From positions 293,730-338,004 of the forward strand of contig MU069641.1 in the NCBI GenBank assembly GCA_002284615.2: DNA of 44,275 bases, in the 5' to 3' direction. How positions within the stretch are numbered: the first letter of the stretch is position 1; the number at the start of each line of letters is the position of its first letter. The stretch is from Dunaliella salina. Taxonomy: Eukaryota > Chlorophyta > Chlorophyceae > Chlamydomonadales > Dunaliellaceae. Positions 20,115 to 30,539 of the stretch are shown piece by piece. Made by a program: the position numbers and the translations under genes. The notes below the pieces were generated by a model that saw only the letters and a list, made by a program, of their open reading frames with translations, searched no databases and had not been told where the DNA came from.

Positions 20115-20122
20115 ATCATGAC

Positions 20123-21560
20123 CAAATATGCAGGCATTGCATCAGACAGCCTCACCTCTCCTGAACAAATATGAAAACAACTTCTGTACCCTGAGAAACA
20201 CCTGAGGCATACCCAACGAGACGTCCTTAAAATGATTTCAACTCCCATTAGAGACTTCCATACCAAAATTCGAATTTACAAGGTGAAGTCCCATGCTGGC
20301 ATTGCTGGAAATGAATGTGCAGATGCTATTGCAGAACATCAGGCAAAGCAAGCCCAGAACTACGTGGCAGACACCAAGATTCTGGTGCAGGTACTGGTGG
20401 AAATCCAATTACAAACATTTTCTGGTTAGCCAAGGAAGAAAGAGTGCATGCTGCTGGCACATCTGCGGGTCCACCACCCGCCCAAAAGCTCACCTATATC
20501 CCCAATCTTCAAGATGCCCTCAAATCCCACATGCATTCCAAACACAAGCTTGGATATGCCAATGCCAAAACAGGCTACTACTTACTTTAAAAACTTATTA
20601 CCGCAAGTTAATAGAAAAAATCAGCAATGCCTTCAGGAATATGCCCAACATTTCTGTACCCATGAAGCGTACCATCGTGCTGCATCGCACAGACACCCTC
20701 TACAACCAAAAACATGCAGTACGTTTTAAAAGGTCAACTGATCCATCTTGCCCCATCCCAGGCTGCCATCATTTGGACAGCGCACTACACATGTTCTCAG
20801 GCTGCCAAAACCATATCATCTCCAACATGAAAGCTGAACGCCATAACATTGCAGGCAGAATGATTACAGAAGCCCTCAACAAATGCCCCACAGGGGCAAG
20901 CCTAGTATCCACAGATATAACTTATGTCTTGAAGAAGCGATTTTAAGCTTGCTCAACACAACCTCCAACTCCCAACACATGCCTCAAACAGAACTTTACC
21001 TGCTTACTTCTTCCCTCGTAACCTTCCAGAGAGGAAAAGACTCAACTCCAGTCGACCAGATGCTGTTTTGATCACCCCTTTTAATGCCAAACAAACTTCT
21101 AACGACGTTTCTCCTACCCATTCCCATCACGCTATGCGCAGCTCCTCATGGAGGACCACCAGAACTAGCCGCATGAGACAATCCCATGAACTTCATGCAA
21201 ATGAACACCATGTGCACCTTATTGAAATCAAGTTCTGCGAAGACACAAGGCCAGAGCATCAGTTGAACGCAGCAAAGCAGCAGCATGCAGACCTTTGTAA
21301 ACTTATCAACGCTAAAGCTGTTACAATTCACCCTATTCTCCTGGGTGTAGGTGGAATTATTTACACTGAGCATACCCTGAAGCAATTCAAACAACTAGGA
21401 TTGGATCATCAGCGTGCCACGAAGCTTGCTCAACAACTTCATGCCTATTCTGTTCAATGCCCACAAACTAATCACCATACGCCGCGCTATTGAAAACAAG
21501 AATACCTCCCACAGCCAGGTTCTAGAGCCAGGTGCTCCTAGTAACCCTCCAGATCGACAT
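20123..21560 (+). pseudogene. RNase H 3' half, CCHC and nuclease of copy C5
   Basis: Frames 20232-20429, 20293-20946, 20315-20590 and 21068-21493 together match the C-terminal half seen intact at 7909-9591. VKSHAGIAGNECADAIAE closes RNase H, CPIPGCHHLDSALHMFSGC is the zinc knuckle and HLIEIKFCEDTRPEHQ with ILLGVGGIIYTEHTL is the nuclease. Frameshifts occur near 20390, 20590, 20930 and 21460, so it is dead. An insertion of about nine bases near 20920 (after STDI) is absent from other copies. Confidence 0.8.
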
Positions 21561-21651
21561 TAGAACTCTCTTTTTCATACCTTAGGGTGGAGGGGGCACA
21601 CGGCTCTTTTTGAGCCAATGTGTCTCCTCTTCCTTAATTGATATAGGGAAA

Positions 21652-21850
21652 AGGAACAGCTATGCAAGCGGGACCGGCCCCCAAGCATCACGGAAGGAAC
21701 AACCTTGCTGCAAAGAACGTATTGAACCTCCAAAGGTCTGCCCACCCGGGCTTGAACCCGGGACCACCTCCGTCACTGAAGGTTTCCGAGAGAGGCGCAA
21801 CTGCTGGACCACGCAGAATTCTCGATCCCCATTCTTTCGGGGACCCCTGG
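21652..21850 (-). mobile_element. tRNA-like (SINE-like) segment interrupting the C5 tail
   Basis: On the minus strand, 21735-21816 reads like a tRNA. TGGTCCAGCAGTTG resembles an A box, GGGTTCAAGCCCGGG is a T arm and B box with a perfect stem, CCTTC and GGAGG form an anticodon-like stem with a six-base loop, and TCTGC near the start can pair with GCAGA before ACC. The acceptor stem has a mismatch and the spacing of position 8 is off, so I call it a tRNA-derived element or decayed tRNA, not a working gene. It separates 'TTAATTGATATAGGG' from the rest of the retrotransposon tail. Confidence 0.5.
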
Positions 21851-21935
21851 TCGAGGCGTAATTTTCTATTTTCTTTGGCGATGTAGGGGGAGTTTCTTTG
21901 CCTGCGTAATTTTCTATTTTCTTTTTCTTTTCAAT

Positions 21936-22639
21936 GCATTCACTCTGCTCAGCCGCACAATCTGCCCTCTGCAAAACTGCAACTTATTCTCAAACCAATA
22001 ATGGATTTGTTATGATAAGAGGCTGGTGAGTTTTTTGTTTTAAATTGCACAGCTTATGGTGACGAGTTGGCATATTTGGCAAAATAGGCATGAATTTTAC
22101 AATTGAGGTTAGTGGCGCATTAATGATCAAGCCATTTGTTGTCTGAATTGGCCAACAGTAGGCTCAGTGTGACACTATCCACAAACAACAAGGAGAGCAG
22201 TGAGAAAGGTTACATACAAAAAAAAATTCAGACCTCGAACCAGGTTGTCTGGCTGCTCGGTCCTGTAACAAAGAAGTGAGGTGCACGATTGGAAGTTTTG
22301 CAATGATCACCATTACCTCAAGTGAGAAGGGCTGCAAATTTTGCACCAGCAAGTTTGCAGAAGTCTGCAAGCTACCACCGCCAGCTCATGGCTTTTCAGG
22401 CAGTGTCTTTATAATTCTTCACTTCCACCATGCGCACTTGCCATATTGGGATCCATTCAGTTGATGAGGCCATGCGAGTGACAAGAAAAGTGAGAAGGAG
22501 AAGTGTTTTGGGTGTGGTAGGGCAACGGTATAGGGGTTCACCACTACTGACTGGACACTCTAAATTGAGTCAAAAACTCTACGAAAGCGCACCACCATGT
22601 CAAGTCTCCCTCAGGAGGTAGCTCAAAAGAGTAAAGATG
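21936..22639. other. Unassigned sequence with a possible RTE 3' scrap
   Basis: No gene is recognisable. At about 22208-22262 the string CCAGGTTGTCTGGCTGCTCGG matches the 3' end of the RTE-like element at 34402-36033 with one difference and is preceded by GGTTACA as there, so it may be a very short truncated copy. The rest shows nothing. Confidence 0.35.
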
Positions 22640-23120
22640 GAATAGCCTGTGCTGGACACAACCAGCATGCATTAAGTAGCTCAAAGCAAACGCCTGTTGA
22701 AAGAGGTGCAATTGATGCAGATACACTCTTAGCCTTCCTCTTTGTACCCTACATTGACCCTTTCTGAAATGGCTACATGTGGAGGCACACTGCCACAAAC
22801 GTAGCTGCATTCCTGACCAACACACCACACGCCACAAAACTTGCTTCAAGCAAGTTGTGAAGTCCAAAAGTTCATGACCAGTCTGTACGATATGCCCACA
22901 ATCTTTTTAGAAGACATGCGACCATGGAATGCTAATGTGAATGCAATACTTCTCAGAGCCAAGTTCTAAAGATAAGTTCCCAGGAACCCTCCAGTTCTCC
23001 ACAAGTCCTTTCTTTGCTTTACTGTGCTTGGAGGTGGAAGGGGCTACAGCTCTTTTTATCTAATGAGTCTGCTTTTCCTGATTGATACACGGAAAGTTCC
23101 TATGTTCACAGAGTTCTAAA
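22640..23120 (+). mobile_element. Degenerate, internally deleted retrotransposon copy (C10)
   Basis: 22695-22780 encodes PVERGAIDADTLLAFLF and a following YIDPF, matching RT motif B (HVERGTIQGDTLPPFLF, YMEPL) of the large copy. From about 22862 the sequence jumps to the 3' end: SVRYAHNLF matches SVQYAHKLV, then a decayed version of the stop region and tail with CTGATTGATACACGGAAAG. Everything between RT and the last part of the nuclease is missing. It is an old deletion derivative with no intact frame. Confidence 0.55.
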
Positions 23121-23639
23121 GGGGATACCCCTGAAAGACTGGTGAGGATTTGCCTCAAGCAAGTAGGTCCTTTCCTTAATCACTGCTATCGGACAGAGCC
23201 TCATAGCGTAGCTTTTCCTTTATTCTTCATTTCCCCTGTGGGATGGCCAGAGCAGTATTAGGGCGGCTGGGGTGGAGCATGGACCTTATAGGAAAGCTTA
23301 AAGAAAGCAGTAAGATTTAGTACTTCTGTTCAGGCATGTTTTATTTGAAAATTTTATCTTAAGGATTTATATGAAGGTTTTGCTGCACTAGCCGTCATCT
23401 CATATGTGTCTCTTACCTAAGCCCGCATTTTGGGGGCTGTTGCTTAGCTGCGGACTCTTATGGAAATGAGAGACATGTGCAACTAGACCTGGAAAAAAAC
23501 GAAACATAATGTATCCTCCAGATCAAGCCGGACGACCCCTCTCTCTCCCTTTTTTTCATTGGTTTGTGATGAGGACAATTCCAGAGGTAAACAACTCCCC
23601 AATTTCACTGGATATGATCTTTCCCAACTTTCTTTCTCA

Positions 23640-24060
23640 CATATAACCATGCCAACCATTTTTATTCCATGAAATATTGTGTCCACCAAAAATTTATGAA
23701 GACCGCAGGTTCCCAGATCACTGCCGTGGCCTTAGATCACCCACAAATAGCCTACAGCTCCAACCTGGGACCATTTTTCACTTCCAAAATTCTGTTGTAA
23801 CCCCCATATGTTATGCTAACATCCTGAAAACTGAAAAACAGGAAAGGAGGTCAACATTTGACCTTCTTGGCACCCCTTGCAATGCAATTTCTTGAAGGGA
23901 AATGGCTAAAATTCCGTTCTAACCAACCACTTTTTTTGCAATGATGTTCTTCTGGCACAAGGGCTCCAAAGCACTAGAAATCACTCAATTTGGTGCAGTG
24001 GGTGGTTGGGTGTGGAGACTAGATGGTCAAAAAGTAGGGTTCACGCCGCGGCTGATTTGG
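23640..24060 (-). repeat. Unidentified interspersed repeat, copy R1
   Basis: One of four copies of a family. The others are at 33690-34170, 39930-40440 and 40500-41050. Shared blocks, given in the orientation seen here, are AGATCACCC with GCCTACAGCTCC, GGACCATTTTT, GGGAAATGGCTAAAATTC, CCAACCAC, TGCAATGAT and GGTTCACGCCGCGGCTGATT. No coding frame is conserved between copies. The class is unknown. Strand is given opposite to the tandem pair at 39930-41050. Confidence 0.65.
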
Positions 24061-24075
24061 CATATGGGCCCCACT

Positions 24076-24166
24076 GGTTGGCAACCTGGGCCAGCTAAGC
24101 TATATGTTTATGGATGTCTACCTGGTTGGCAACCTGGGCCAGCCAAGCTATATGTCTACGGATAGG
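24076..24166. repeat. Two-copy tandem repeat, 48-bp unit
   Basis: GGTTGGCAACCTGGGCCAGC followed by AAGCTATATGT starts at 24076 and again at 24124, with a few differences near the ends. No gene is present in this stretch. Confidence 0.8.
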
Positions 24167-24227
24167 CTTCCTTTTGCAACCAAGCTTGAACGGCCCAGGT
24201 TTGGCCCACCTTTGCAATGATCATTCA

Positions 24228-24995
24228 AGGCCGTGTTTATACGGGCTCGGCTCGGCTCAGAAAAACTCAATTTACTAGTTTCTGAGCCGAGCCGAGGGTG
24301 TCACACGGGCTCAGCTCGGCTCAGAAACTCAGAAAAACCAGTCCATCCAGCCGGCCCCCCCCACCCCCCGCCTGACTTCCGCAGAATACTCATGATGATT
24401 GCTGGGGCTCTGTAGGCCCCTTCAGCTTCAACAGCTTGCTGGAATTTGTTGCCCTGAGTATCTTCTGGCAAGAATTCTTGTCAGAAGAGCCTTGTTCTCG
24501 AAGAAGGCTGCTTAAGGCAGGAAGTTCAGTTCTGATGCTTTGATGCTGTGCGCACCACGCCTTCATGCATGCAAGAGAGCCTTTGCAACCTTGGCATGCC
24601 AGCACATGCACGCGTAATGGGGGGGAAGCGGGTGGGGATATGCATGCGGCATGGTGCTGTCATGCATGCGCATGCGCACGCGCGCACAGTGCCCTGCGGT
24701 ATCCTCCACAGCCTGCCCAGCATGCTACCCTTTAGCAGTTTCAGTGCATATCCGGCAGGAAAGGGCACGGATGAGGCAGTGGGAAGTGAGCCGAGCCGAG
24801 CTCGCGTGAACAAGGCTCGGCCCAGAAACTCAAAAAAACTTGCATCTCGGGCACACGCGAGAACTGTTGAAATCAAAAAGTACGGCGATGTTCCTCGCTG
24901 TGCAATAAAATATGACATTATCACAAAAGGTGGGGTAAAGAAACTCAAAAAAACTGAGTTTTTAAGGTTGGCCGAGCCTCGTGTGAACGCGGCCT
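24228..24995. mobile_element. Putative inverted-repeat transposon with GGCTCGG ends
   Basis: The left end AGGCCGTGTTTATACGGG followed by CTCGGCTCGG, and the reverse complement of the right end, AGGCCGCGTTCACACGAGG followed by CTCGGCC, form imperfect terminal inverted repeats. The motif GGCTCAG/CTGAGCCGAGCC with AAACTCAGAAAAA is repeated inside each end (24235-24345 and 24785-24960). The open frame 24548-24997 is spurious in composition. I could not establish a target duplication, so the superfamily is open. Confidence 0.55.
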
Positions 24996-25148
24996 AAAAA
25001 CACCTGCTTTTTAGGGGGCACTTATTATATCTGTTGTGCAATTACTTGATGAGGAGATGTATTGCCTGTATCAATTGATATTGCTCACTGCTCACTGCTG
25101 CTTGAACGCGTACACGGGGAGAGACTGGAAACTACCTAACCGACTTTA

Positions 25149-25765
25149 GGAATCTTGCGAGAAAATAATTAACCCCTGGCGCCATTCGCAAGATTCCAGC
25201 GTCGATGGAAATTACTTTTTCACAGGCCTCGCAAGATCTATAGTTTTTTAATGTGGCCATTCTAGCGCCCCAGAGATGGACCCACATGCCCCCAAGGGCA
25301 AAGGACCCTTTTTGACTTCGGATGCACCAAGCGGAAGCGGGAGGAGGGCGATGGGCAGCCTAGAAAGCTCCATGGCCAGGGGTGGTCGTGGGCGTGGGCA
25401 TGCGCGTCGCAAGAAGGATGAGTACTTGATGGTCTCCGACACCGAGGAGGAGACTACAGATGAAATGGAGATGGACTGATGTTCAATCAGTGCATAGAAA
25501 GGGGTTGAAGTCCAGGGGACCAGGAGAGTGAGGGTTGCATGGAGAGGTTGCATGGACTGACCAGGGGACCAGGGCACTGAGGATTGCATGGAGAACTGAT
25601 GGCGTTTCAACCAGGGCCTGAGATCCGTTTGTTGCAGTTCGCAGACTTTGCTTATTCTGCCATTTTGAGGTGTTCGCAAATGTTGCTAACTTCTGGTGCT
25701 CCCTCGCAAGGTCTTAAAGCTCGCAAACAAATTATTAAATTTTTTTGGCACCCTCGCAAGATTCC
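25149..25765. mobile_element. Putative inverted-repeat element with CTCGCAAGATTCC ends
   Basis: GGAATCTTGCGAG at 25149-25161 is the exact reverse complement of CTCGCAAGATTCC at 25753-25765. The motif CGCAAGATTCCAGC also appears internally at about 25187, and CTCGCAAG recurs near 25228 and 25706. AATAATTAA and AATTATTAAA lie inside the two ends. The segment encloses the small frame at 25276-25479. No target duplication was recognised. Confidence 0.5.
25276..25479 (+). CDS. Small basic-acidic protein, hypothetical
   Basis: The frame encodes 67 residues beginning MDPHAPKGKGPFLTSD. The middle, ARGGRGRGHARRKKDEY, is Gly/Arg-rich and basic, and the end, SDTEEETTDEMEMD, is strongly acidic. Such a layout suits nucleic-acid binding or a disordered nuclear protein, but I recognise no family. 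It lies wholly within the putative element 25149-25765, so it may be the element's own product or chance. The frame is short and there is no independent evidence of expression. Confidence 0.3.
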   Translation: MDPHAPKGKGPFLTSDAPSGSGRRAMGSLESSMARGGRGRGHARRKKDEYLMVSDTEEETTDEMEMD

Positions 25766-26418
25766 AGCCTCGTAAGATGAAGCAGTCGGTACGGTAGACA
25801 GACATTAGACATAGACATGGTTTCATTAGTATCATATCAGTAATACCCTGTGATCATAGATAGAATCTGCATCGTGATAGGTAGAATCTACATCGGTGCC
25901 TGTCTCCACTGACCAACGACAAAACTGTTGCAGATATTCAACTTTAATTGACCAATCATTTTAAATAATTTTCATTGTGTGCATCTGTTGTAACTACTCT
26001 AATGCGCCTGTGCCTACGATTGCCTCAGTGCAATCGATCTTTGTGACGATAATCCATTGCAGGGAACAACCACTGAGGAATGTTATTTGCCTCTGAGACT
26101 TAATGAAACATGAATCAGTAAGGCATGGCCAGCAGTCAACTCACCCCTTGTCATCATGCAAGAGACAGACAACACCATCACAGGCATGCAGCACATGCGC
26201 AGCTTGCTGCACCAGGAGGAGGGGGAGGAGAGGTAGCTGCGTGGAGAGGCAGCCCCATGCCAGGGCTACCAATTGAGCTGCTGCCAGTGCAGGTGCAAAG
26301 CGCGGAGGCAGACCTTGAGCAAATGCTGCAGGGCCAGCTGAATATATTTGCACAGCTTGTGAAAATGAGGTTCTTTACAGCATGCTCCCATTTGTGTGCA
26401 TCTCTCGTAAAGCTAAGT
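25766..26418. promoter_or_regulatory. Upstream region of the SKP1-like gene
   Basis: This is the 5' flank of the SKP1-like gene. The frame of its first exon stays open back to an ATG at 26125, giving a possible His/Ala/Gly-rich N-terminal extension (PGGGGGEV, LEQMLQGQLNIF), which I consider less likely than a start at 26419. I see no clear TATA box or initiator. Confidence 0.35.
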
Positions 26419-28014
26419 ATGAGCAAGGCACAAGACAAAACATCCAATGCTCTGAAAATGCAGGGCCCAAACCTTGTCAATGGTTGCATCTGGGTACAGT
26501 CCGCTGACGGTTCCATGACCTGCAGTGTGAGCAAAGACGTGAGTAACGTGTGAAATGTATTCAGCATGTATCTACTGTGTTTACAGACATGATTGAACGC
26601 CTGCGCTCGCGGCTTTCAAACAGTGCCAACTTTTTGCAGACATGTACAATGACATGCGACAGCACAGCCTGTATCCTTCAGACTTTTCATATTTCTGCAT
26701 TTGCTCTTGCAGTTTCTCACCCTGGTGCCCTGGTGCAACAAGGAAATGTTGCAGGGCCGGGGGGCCAACTCCAAACACCCCTGCATCTTGCCCCGACAAA
26801 TAACTCCAGAGACCTTGCAAATCATCAGCTGTTACGTGGACTTCCACAGTGCTCCAGGCCGCTCTGACAAGGCAAGTGAGGACAGGGAAAAGAAAAGAAG
26901 CAGCAACCCGCCCCAACAGTCATGTCTCAATTGCAAGATCCTTGTGTCGACCACCCGCGAGGACCGCTTCCCGATGTGATTAGTCTAAATTATGTAGAAT
27001 GTCGCAAGTGTGCAATGGGCAGATGGCTGTAGCAGATACGGTCGGAGCACTCCTCGACTAACGCTCCATTGACCGGAGGCCGTTTGCATGCCCAGCACTA
27101 GGAGCACAGGCCAGGCCTGGACAGAAGGACTGTACACTTCCTGCATCCACCTACAATATTGCTCTTGTGATCCAGTGCAATGAACAGGCAACGGGCAAGC
27201 CGCAGTGCCCCTTCCTGGAAAGGAAAAAGTCAGACACTCGATCCCCACATTTGCTCTTTGGTGCATGTTGCTGACACAGGAGAGGAAGCAATATGATGAG
27301 AAGCTCGTAAAAATGGACACCAAGCGCCTTTGTGAGCTGACCAGTGCTGCTGATAGCTTGGAAATGCGTCCGTTGGTAGGTGCTATTGGTAGGTGCTAGT
27401 TCTGTAGGATACACTGACAGAAGATCGCGTCCGTCCAACACCCCAACCTCTCTACACACACACACACACACACACNNNNNNNNNNNNNNNNNNNNNNNNN
27501 NNNNNNNNNNNNNNNNNNNNNNNNNNNNNNNNNNNNNNNNNNNNNNNNNNNNNNNNNNNNNNNNNNNNNNNNNNNNNNNNNNNNNNNNNNNNNNNNNNNN
27601 NNNNNNNNNNNNNNNNNNNNNNNNNNNNNNNNNNNNNNNNNNNNNNNNNNNNNNNNNNNNNNNNNNNNNNNNNNNNNNNNNNNNNNNNNNNNNNNNNNNN
27701 NNNNNNNNNNNNNNNNNNNNNNNNNNNNNNNNNNNNNNNNNNNNNNNNNNNNNNNNNNNNNNNNNNNNNNNNNNNNNNNNNNNNNNNNNNNNNNNNNNNN
27801 NNNNNNNNNNNNNNNNNNNNNNNNNNNNNNNNNNNNNNNNNNNNNNNNNNNNNNNNNNNNNNNNNNNNNNNNNNNNNNNNNNNNNNNNNNNNNNNNNNNN
27901 NNNNNNNNNNNNNNNNNNNNNNNNNNNNNNNNNNNNNNNNNNNNNNNNNNNNNNNNNNNNNNNNNNNNNNNNNNNNNNNNNNNNNNNNNNNNNNNNNNNN
28001 NNNNNNNNNCACAC

Positions 28015-28089
<75 letters not shown>

Positions 28090-30489
28090 CTGGTGCAGCA
28101 TACTCAGGCTGTATAACCGAGATCTTGCTTCATGTGCTCTTCATATTTGTATTGTATTGCAGGTAGACATAACATCACGCGGGCTGGCGCGCTTGATAGA
28201 AGGCAAGTCCCCTGAGGAGATAAGGGAAGCCTTCAATCTTCCTGGTGAGTGTGTGACTAAGGTGTCAGGGGTCAGGTCTGCTGCTCTTCGCAGGTTTTAT
28301 GCATTGCCAAAAGCAACAGTTGTCAATTGTTGCATGCTAAAGTGATGACTTCATTCATTAAGGGGTGCTCTTGACTCTCCCAAGGCAAATGTGCATCTCC
28401 ATGCTCTCTGCCAACCACGCTCAGATGACCTCACTGAGGAAGAGAAGCTGGAACCTGTGAAGAACCTCATCAATGATCCTCGGATCCGGTTGCTCAACCG
28501 GCTGTATGCGAAGAAGCGCAGAGTGAGTGAAATGAGGAGAAGGAAGCCTCTCAGGATTTTGAGCAATGTGCTTCATTTCCACGGCAGCAGGGCATCTAAT
28601 ATTGTTGCTGCCATGGTTAGTGTTCATGCAACGGGGGCTACGTCTTCAGCCCAAAAGGGTTTGTTGCTCAGCTTTCTCTTGCCATGGATAAACATCACCA
28701 TGGTGAGCAACCCCTTTGACCATGATGGCATGCAGGAGCTCCACACAAAGAAAATTGAGGCGAAAAAGATCAGTGGCGAGCAAGTTAAGCTGCAGGACAG
28801 CCGCCCCCTGGATGAGCTGCTGTCCTTCATCGAGATGGGGAATGGCAAGCAGGAGCGCTGTGCGGAGGGGCAAAGGTGCGCCTTGGCGTTACACGTCTCT
28901 GTTCAGCAAGCCCCATCATGGCCTTGTCAGAACTTGCTCTGCTGGTGGTTCTTAACAAAACTTGGTCTGAAAGAGTGCTGCAGCACCAACTGTGCCTTGG
29001 CATTTCGCAGCACAAATGCAGAAAGTTCTGTATTGGCATTGACAGAACTCGGCCTGCATGCTGTAGCACTGACTGGGCCTTGGCATTTCGCAGCACAGAA
29101 AGCCCCATGCTGGCCATGACAAGAATTGCTCTGCAGGTGGTCCTTAGCAAAACTTGGTCTGAATAAATGCTGCAGCACCGACAGGGCCTTCGCATTTGGC
29201 GGCACAGGTGTACAAAGCCCTGTCCTTTGCATGGTCTGCAGGTGGTCCTGGACAAACTTGGAGACATGATCTGCACATTCATGCTGTAGCAATGACTAGG
29301 CCATGGCATTCCGCAGCACAGTTGTGGAAAGCCCCGTCTTGGCCTTGTTGGAGCTCGGTTTGCAGGTGGTCCTTGTCAAAACTTGGTCTGCACAGGTGTT
29401 GCAGCCCTCACTGGGCCTTGGCATGTGGCAGCATAAGTGCAGAAAGCCCTGCCCTGGCCTTCACATGGTCTTCAGGTGGTCCTCGACCAAACTCGGTCTG
29501 CACATACCTGCTGCTGCGCTGACTGGGCTACTCCGCTCTTGCTTGTGCTGTAATGCTCGCAGCAGGCCCACAGAGCTCAGCAAGCATGGCATGCATTGTG
29601 CTGTGGCTCTGGAGTTATACATGACTCTGAGAACTGGAAGTGTGACAGACGCTGATCTTGCACAACAACTGTCACGCTGGTTGATGGTTGTTTTGGTTTT
29701 AGGCAAAAAGCATTTGTCTGGTGCTGACCTGCACGCCCCTCTTTTTACTCCCTCTTGTTTCGCAGCAGAGAGAGCAAGGTCAAGAAGGCCAAGCAGAAAG
29801 CCAAGCAAAAAGGAGACAGCAGCAAAGAGAGCAGCAGTGCCAGCCGGGGCACAGCTGCAGACAGCGAGTCTGCCACGAGGCTGGAGACAGACCAGATCCT
29901 TGCCGAGGGTAGAGGAGAGGAGCTGGAGGTGGGAGCTTTTTCTGGTCTGGACCAAGGTGGAGGGAAGCAGTGTAGCTTGGAGGGCGCAGAGCAGCAGGGA
30001 GCCTTGAATAGATTAGAGGTGCGTGCCCAGTTTCGTGCATGAGGCATGCCTTTCTTTTTTATCACACTCCCAAGCCATATGAGGATGTCAGCTGGTTTCT
30101 GGAGAGAGAGGCAACAAGCAGCTCATGTTCCAACGTGATATTCGGTTTCCAAGAGCCCAAGCCCCACTGATTATGGTATCCAAGCACAAGTTTGAGAGGA
30201 CGCCAATGCCTACGTATCTGTTCCATGCGCATGCCCATATGCTTGCCAACAGACCTCACTGTACCATGCTGCTGCCCAGCAATCATGCGTTTTGACTGAG
30301 TGGCTCCTTTCATGTAAACCTGTAAATCTGTACCATGCCTCTTCGCTAGTGTTTTTTGGTCCCTCACCTGCCTGTGCCCCTGCCCTAAACGCGTGTGCAG
30401 CTACAGCACAGCACAAGCAGTAGTCAGGCTGAGGCTGGAGCGTCTCCCCAGTACACACCAACACCCCTCCCCCATAGCCAGCAGCAGCG

Positions 30490-30539
<50 letters not shown>

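Larger units (their letters stand above)
12410..21935 (+). mobile_element. Largest retrotransposon copy C5 (nearly full-length, interrupted)
   Basis: On one strand and in order this copy gives endonuclease (12624-13380), reverse transcriptase (14400-15690), an assembly gap, a low-complexity linker (16388-17145), PHD finger (17391-17600), PCIF1-like domain (18070-18840), RNase H (19035-20390, split by an 889-bp hAT-type element), CCHC and nuclease (20640-21560) and the 3' tail with stem-loop (21883-21905). Many frameshifts and stops make it inactive. Its 5' end is not defined. The tail itself is interrupted near 21652-21850 by a tRNA-like segment. Treating it as one element is supported by matching internal order in copies C3 and C7, though the gap prevents proof for the RT-to-PHD join. 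Confidence 0.75.

Noticed and set aside
21735..21816. Functional tRNA gene
   Set aside because: The acceptor stem has a mismatch, position-8 spacing is off and the anticodon loop has six bases, so it is better described as a tRNA-derived element.
24548..24997. 149-residue frame in the GGCTCGG element
   Set aside because: It covers the inverted-repeat end and a CATGCATGCG-like simple stretch, and an equally long frame exists on the opposite strand; no motif is recognised.
27151..28345. Open frames of 210-320 residues rich in Cys-Val or His-Thr
   Set aside because: They are read through the (CA)n microsatellite and the N gap at 27476-28009.
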